Shown here: in pieces, positions 60,930 through 64,000 of the stretch
How the letters are laid out: each line of letters starts with the position of its first letter
Numbering within the stretch: position 1 is the first letter of the stretch
Assembly: GCA_021399445.1 (NCBI GenBank)
Contig: JAJTUQ010000003.1
Location: forward strand, 4,836,001 to 4,900,000
DNA from: Xylogone sp. PMI_703
Lineage: Eukaryota; Ascomycota; Leotiomycetes
Reading direction: 5' to 3'
DNA length: 64,000 nucleotides
Notes under the pieces: generated by a model
Seen by the model: the letters and a program-made list of their open reading frames with translations, nothing else
Databases searched by the model: none
What the model was told of the DNA's origin: nothing
Program-made: the position numbers and the translations under genes

Positions 60930-62154
60930 TTACCAAGCAGCATGACCACCATCCATCCTTAGGTCGGATCCTTCACAGCAATCATTAGTTAGCACTGGGC
61001 GTCTATGTATATACAGGAGACCAATAATTTTGACTGTTGCAGAGAGATTTTCTCTTACCTGTCATGAAACTGCTGGCATCACTTAACAAGAACACTGCTG
61101 CCCCTCTATACTCTTGTGGCTTGCTTAATCTTCCAAGCATATTCTCGGTCGGCCATTGAGCTTTACGCTCAGGGTATTCTACGAAGAGTGCTTCCACCAT
61201 GGCTGTAACAATGTAACCAGGAGAGATGGTGTTCACGCGGATGCCATACTGGCCCCATTCGGCAGCGAGGTTGCGGCCCAGTTGTAGGACGGCCGATTTA
61301 GAGGCATTGTAGACTGGGCAAATTAACCCCTGTGAATGTTAGCCCAAAGCTTGTCTTCTAAGACTGGTATTTCTCGGTGTGTAGCTCCGCCTAGAGGATA
61401 GAGAAAGTAACTGACTTACCCTATTTGCGATAGTGCCGCTCATACTGGCAATCATAACAATACTTCCACCCTTACCGAACTTCACCATCTGCCTCGCGAC
61501 AGCTTGGGCAGTCATGAAGCAGCCGGTCACATTGACTTCCAGCATTTTATTAGCATCTGCTGCCGTATACTCAAGAGCTGGAGTCTCCTGCTGGATACCA
61601 GCTGCTGCTATCAAACCGTCTAGTCGGCCATGCTTGGTGGCTATTTCCTCCACAATGGCGTTCAAGGCCTCGGTATCTCTGACGTCAACTTGGCGATAGG
61701 TGAGCGACGTGCCCAGCTCGGACGTGGCGCGAGCCGCGATTTTGGCAAAATCAGGAGAGGGCTCAGGTAATCGATCAAGCGCATATACTGAAGGGTTACA
61801 AAATCAGATCTCTGGAGGTGTCCATCATAGCTCTCGAAATCCAGGCTACCTACCTGTTGCGCCGGCCTCCAATAGAGCTTCAGCTTGGACTAATCCCAAT
61901 CCTCTCGCGGCACCTGACACAATCACCACCTTGTCTGCGAGACTGAACTCGGGCAGTCCCTTTGCTAGGCCTACTGAGGACGACATACTCTCTGAGGAGG
62001 CTTTGGTTGATGTTGAGCGCGAGTGTGGAGGGCCTAGGTTGCTGGAGGTAGAGGCAAGTGGTCGAGCTAGGAAAGCGGATCGCACTGTGACCGGCCTATG
62101 TGGTCTTAGAGCTCGAGCTGTAGCCCGTGGAAGGGGTCTCAATGTGCCCCTCAT
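60930..62154 (-). CDS. Short-chain dehydrogenase, polyol type, mitochondrial
   Basis: Four exons on the minus strand (62154-61854, 61787-61420, 61329-61059, 60970-60930) encode 326 residues. The ATG at 62154 starts an Arg/Ala/Ser-rich, acid-free leader (MRGTLRPLPRATARAL) like a mitochondrial targeting peptide; upstream frame extension begins only with TTG. The Rossmann motif is SGAARGLGL, the NAAG-equivalent is IAAAGIQ, and the catalytic Tyr-Lys pair is in VYNASKSAV. VNTISPGYIVTAM and the end DLRMDGGHAAW are typical. The pattern is closest to D-arabinitol or sorbose/mannitol-type reductases; substrate assignment is inference. Confidence 0.88.
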
Positions 62155-64000
62155 GGCTCTGGCGCTCTTTCTCACTATATATAGTGAGCAGCGAATGGGG
62201 AAGGCTAACTCCAACTGCGGCAGAAAAGCAAAGGACTCGATGCTTAGACGGCGTGGCGTAACTGTGAGTGGGTACGATACTATTATTCGATGGAGATATA
62301 TGGAGGAATGGAGGAGAGAGGTATGGATCAGGACTAATTACCGCCCGGTGGTTGACAGGCTCTTAGAGGCCTAGAAGCAGCAGCAATGGAGCTGCCGGCG
62401 ACCACGCAGCCCTTTTGTACGGGGCTCAAGAAGTCTGGGCCCGGTGGAGAGTGATGGATCGATGCTATTCGCGCACCAGAGAGAGTTCCGGAAGGAGAGT
62501 CTTGAGCTAGCCAGTCAGGGCAGGCCGGGCAATGAGTCTTTGTTGGGGGTTTTTTGTGGATATAATTCAGAGAATCGATGTCTTTCACGGCCAAGCAGTA
62601 AAGCAACTGTGCTCTGTGGCTTCTTGTCTTGCGTGAGGACTGTTCGTCATAGCCATTGACGCAGCGATGCCGGCACCCATTGCAGCCAAGCCAGTGAGGG
62701 GCAAGAGCTTCCTGAGCTGTTGCGGGGTTCTCTTTATGGTTTAGTATTTGGAAACTGTACCCGCCCATCTTCCCATCTCGTGTGCACATTATCTTCCTTC
62801 CCTCGGGCATCCACTTCGCCATGAATAGCCTCGACCTGCCCTTGACGGAAGGGGCGAGACCGTCCTTGATGGAGTTCATCCAGTCTCGCGTGCAGCTACG
62901 AGGCCAATGGCATGATCTGGACGTCGAGGCAAGGAGGCAGCTTCATTTCCTGAGCTTGGTACTGGCGGCAATTGGGCCCGGCTGGGCGCAAGAATGGGGT
63001 TACAAAGGCTGCGAAGGAGATCACATCGCATCACGCATTCGCATTGCTTCACCAGCAGCAATGAGAAGAGAAGGAGAATAAGTGGAGAGCGAAAGCAGAA
63101 CGATAGATGGCGCAGAAAGAGAGTATTGACAGGACAGGAACCACCAAACTGTGGTAGGAACAGTTGTGCCTCGTGCCCCTCGAGCTGCTGTGGTGCCCCG
63201 CCCCCTCACTGCCGGATCCCTTACGCGCGCCTGGTACAGAGTGGTACTGTACTGTAATACCCCGCAAAAGGTGCACCTGCCGAGTCCGGCACGCAAAGTA
63301 CAGTGCTCGCCCACTGGCCCCGTCACGACTGTTCCTATTGACCGTTCGTGCCATTGAACCAGCGATTATCATCCTCTGGCGCTGCCTCACTCTCCAACTA
63401 CCGTGCTGCATGCTGGACAATCTCCCCGAGGAGTCGTCCCCCAGTCCTGTTCCGGCAATCCGCTCGGGCATGTGCCCAATCCAGCTTTCCGCGAGGCTCA
63501 ACGCTTCAACCGCAGTACAAGTGGTGGGCGCCATGTGATCCATGGCTTCTGCTTTGATGGAGACAGAGACATGGTAGCATAGCATTACAACTACACCAGT
63601 GACGCCCAAGTCGGTGCTGCTGGCCGCATGTATGAGATGGATGGGGTTGGTGCATCATCTCGTTTTGGTACCCCGGGAGATAGCCTATTGAGATAATCCG
63701 TCTGATGCTGCAGAGTCGGCAATCTCCACGGCCTTAGGGTTGCATTATGAAGATGAAAGGGGCGAGAAGTGACCTGTAGCTCTCGCCTGGCTCAGCAGTA
63801 CGGCAGTACCGTAGAAACCTCCGTCAACGGGATAGAGATGCGCGATCCCACCTTTCCTTTATCTAATCCGATCTCAAAGCCCAGCCCGTCTATACCGGCA
63901 CCGGGAAACTACTTTGGGCTTTTAGGAACGGCCGACGAGAATCTACTGGATCCGGAACCCCACCATTGTTGAAGCTTTAAAGAAATTGATTCTTAAGCAA
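62155..64000. other. Right-end spacer, no supported gene
   Basis: About 1.85 kb. The left part should be the dehydrogenase promoter. Many overlapping frames occur on both strands at 62334-63609, including a 186-codon minus frame, but none shows a conserved motif, signal peptide or splice-supported partner. A TATATATAG-like element lies near 62177. Confidence 0.4.

Noticed and set aside
62334..62879. Upstream coding exon of the dehydrogenase
   Set aside because: The ATG at 62154 already gives a good mitochondrial leader, and no splice-compatible upstream exon was found.
63049..63609. 186-codon minus-strand frame at the right end
   Set aside because: Low-complexity Ser/Arg/His composition, no motif, overlapped by several other open frames. 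It looks like a GC-rich chance ORF.

Overview
This window is nuclear DNA of a filamentous ascomycete (Pezizomycotina). Nearly every gene is split by short introns of about 45-105 bases with GT-AG ends and CTAAC-like branch sites. The protein families are typically fungal: UstYa/DUF3328, Zn(II)2Cys6 regulators, F-box/WD proteins and PL26. I cannot fix the genus from sequence alone. All exon models were built by hand from splice signals, reading phase and family motifs. Every complete multi-exon model sums to a multiple of three.

Region 1 (1-27.6 kb) is accessory DNA with long AT-rich, gene-poor gaps, MITE-like inverted-repeat elements and a 14-bp minisatellite. It holds an unusual gene set. 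There are six canonical UstYa/DUF3328 oxidase-like membrane proteins (2371, 3580, 15718, 18479, 20997, 23012) and one UstYa-like relative (14232). With them sit a secreted ureohydrolase (5192), two Zn2Cys6 transcription factors (8446, 11005) and a DHA2-type MFS exporter (25515). Hidden at 17553-17952 is a two-exon gene for a 99-residue secreted peptide. It has a signal peptide, a C-x6-C segment, one Kex2-type KR site and an aromatic, Gly-rich C-terminus. UstYa proteins are the cyclising oxidases of fungal RiPPs (dikaritins), so this looks like a candidate RiPP-type or peptide-pheromone-like biosynthetic locus. No NRPS, PKS, P450, tyrosinase or S41 peptidase is visible in the window.

Region 2 (27.9-41.3 kb) is more ordinary. 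It has a PL26 exo-rhamnogalacturonan lyase-like protein, a CoA-diphosphatase Nudix enzyme, a beta-carbonic anhydrase, a Ser-rich protein of unknown function, and a large F-box/WD-like protein that ends in a CaaX box.

Region 3 (42.5-54.5 kb) has a nitrogen-metabolism flavour. It contains a 2,2-dialkylglycine decarboxylase-like PLP enzyme, a secreted amidase, a 13-exon glutamine-PRPP amidotransferase (ADE4/PurF), a cupin and an ATZ/TRZ-type amidohydrolase. Region 4 (55.5-62.2 kb) has an F-box protein with two C-terminal ubiquitin-interacting motifs, a putative N-myristoylated small protein and a mitochondrion-targeted short-chain dehydrogenase. The last 1.8 kb shows no gene I can support.

A recurring technical theme is introns whose length is a multiple of three and that lack stop codons (in the first transcription factor, the Nudix enzyme and ADE4). 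They read through as false insertions if a gene model ignores them.
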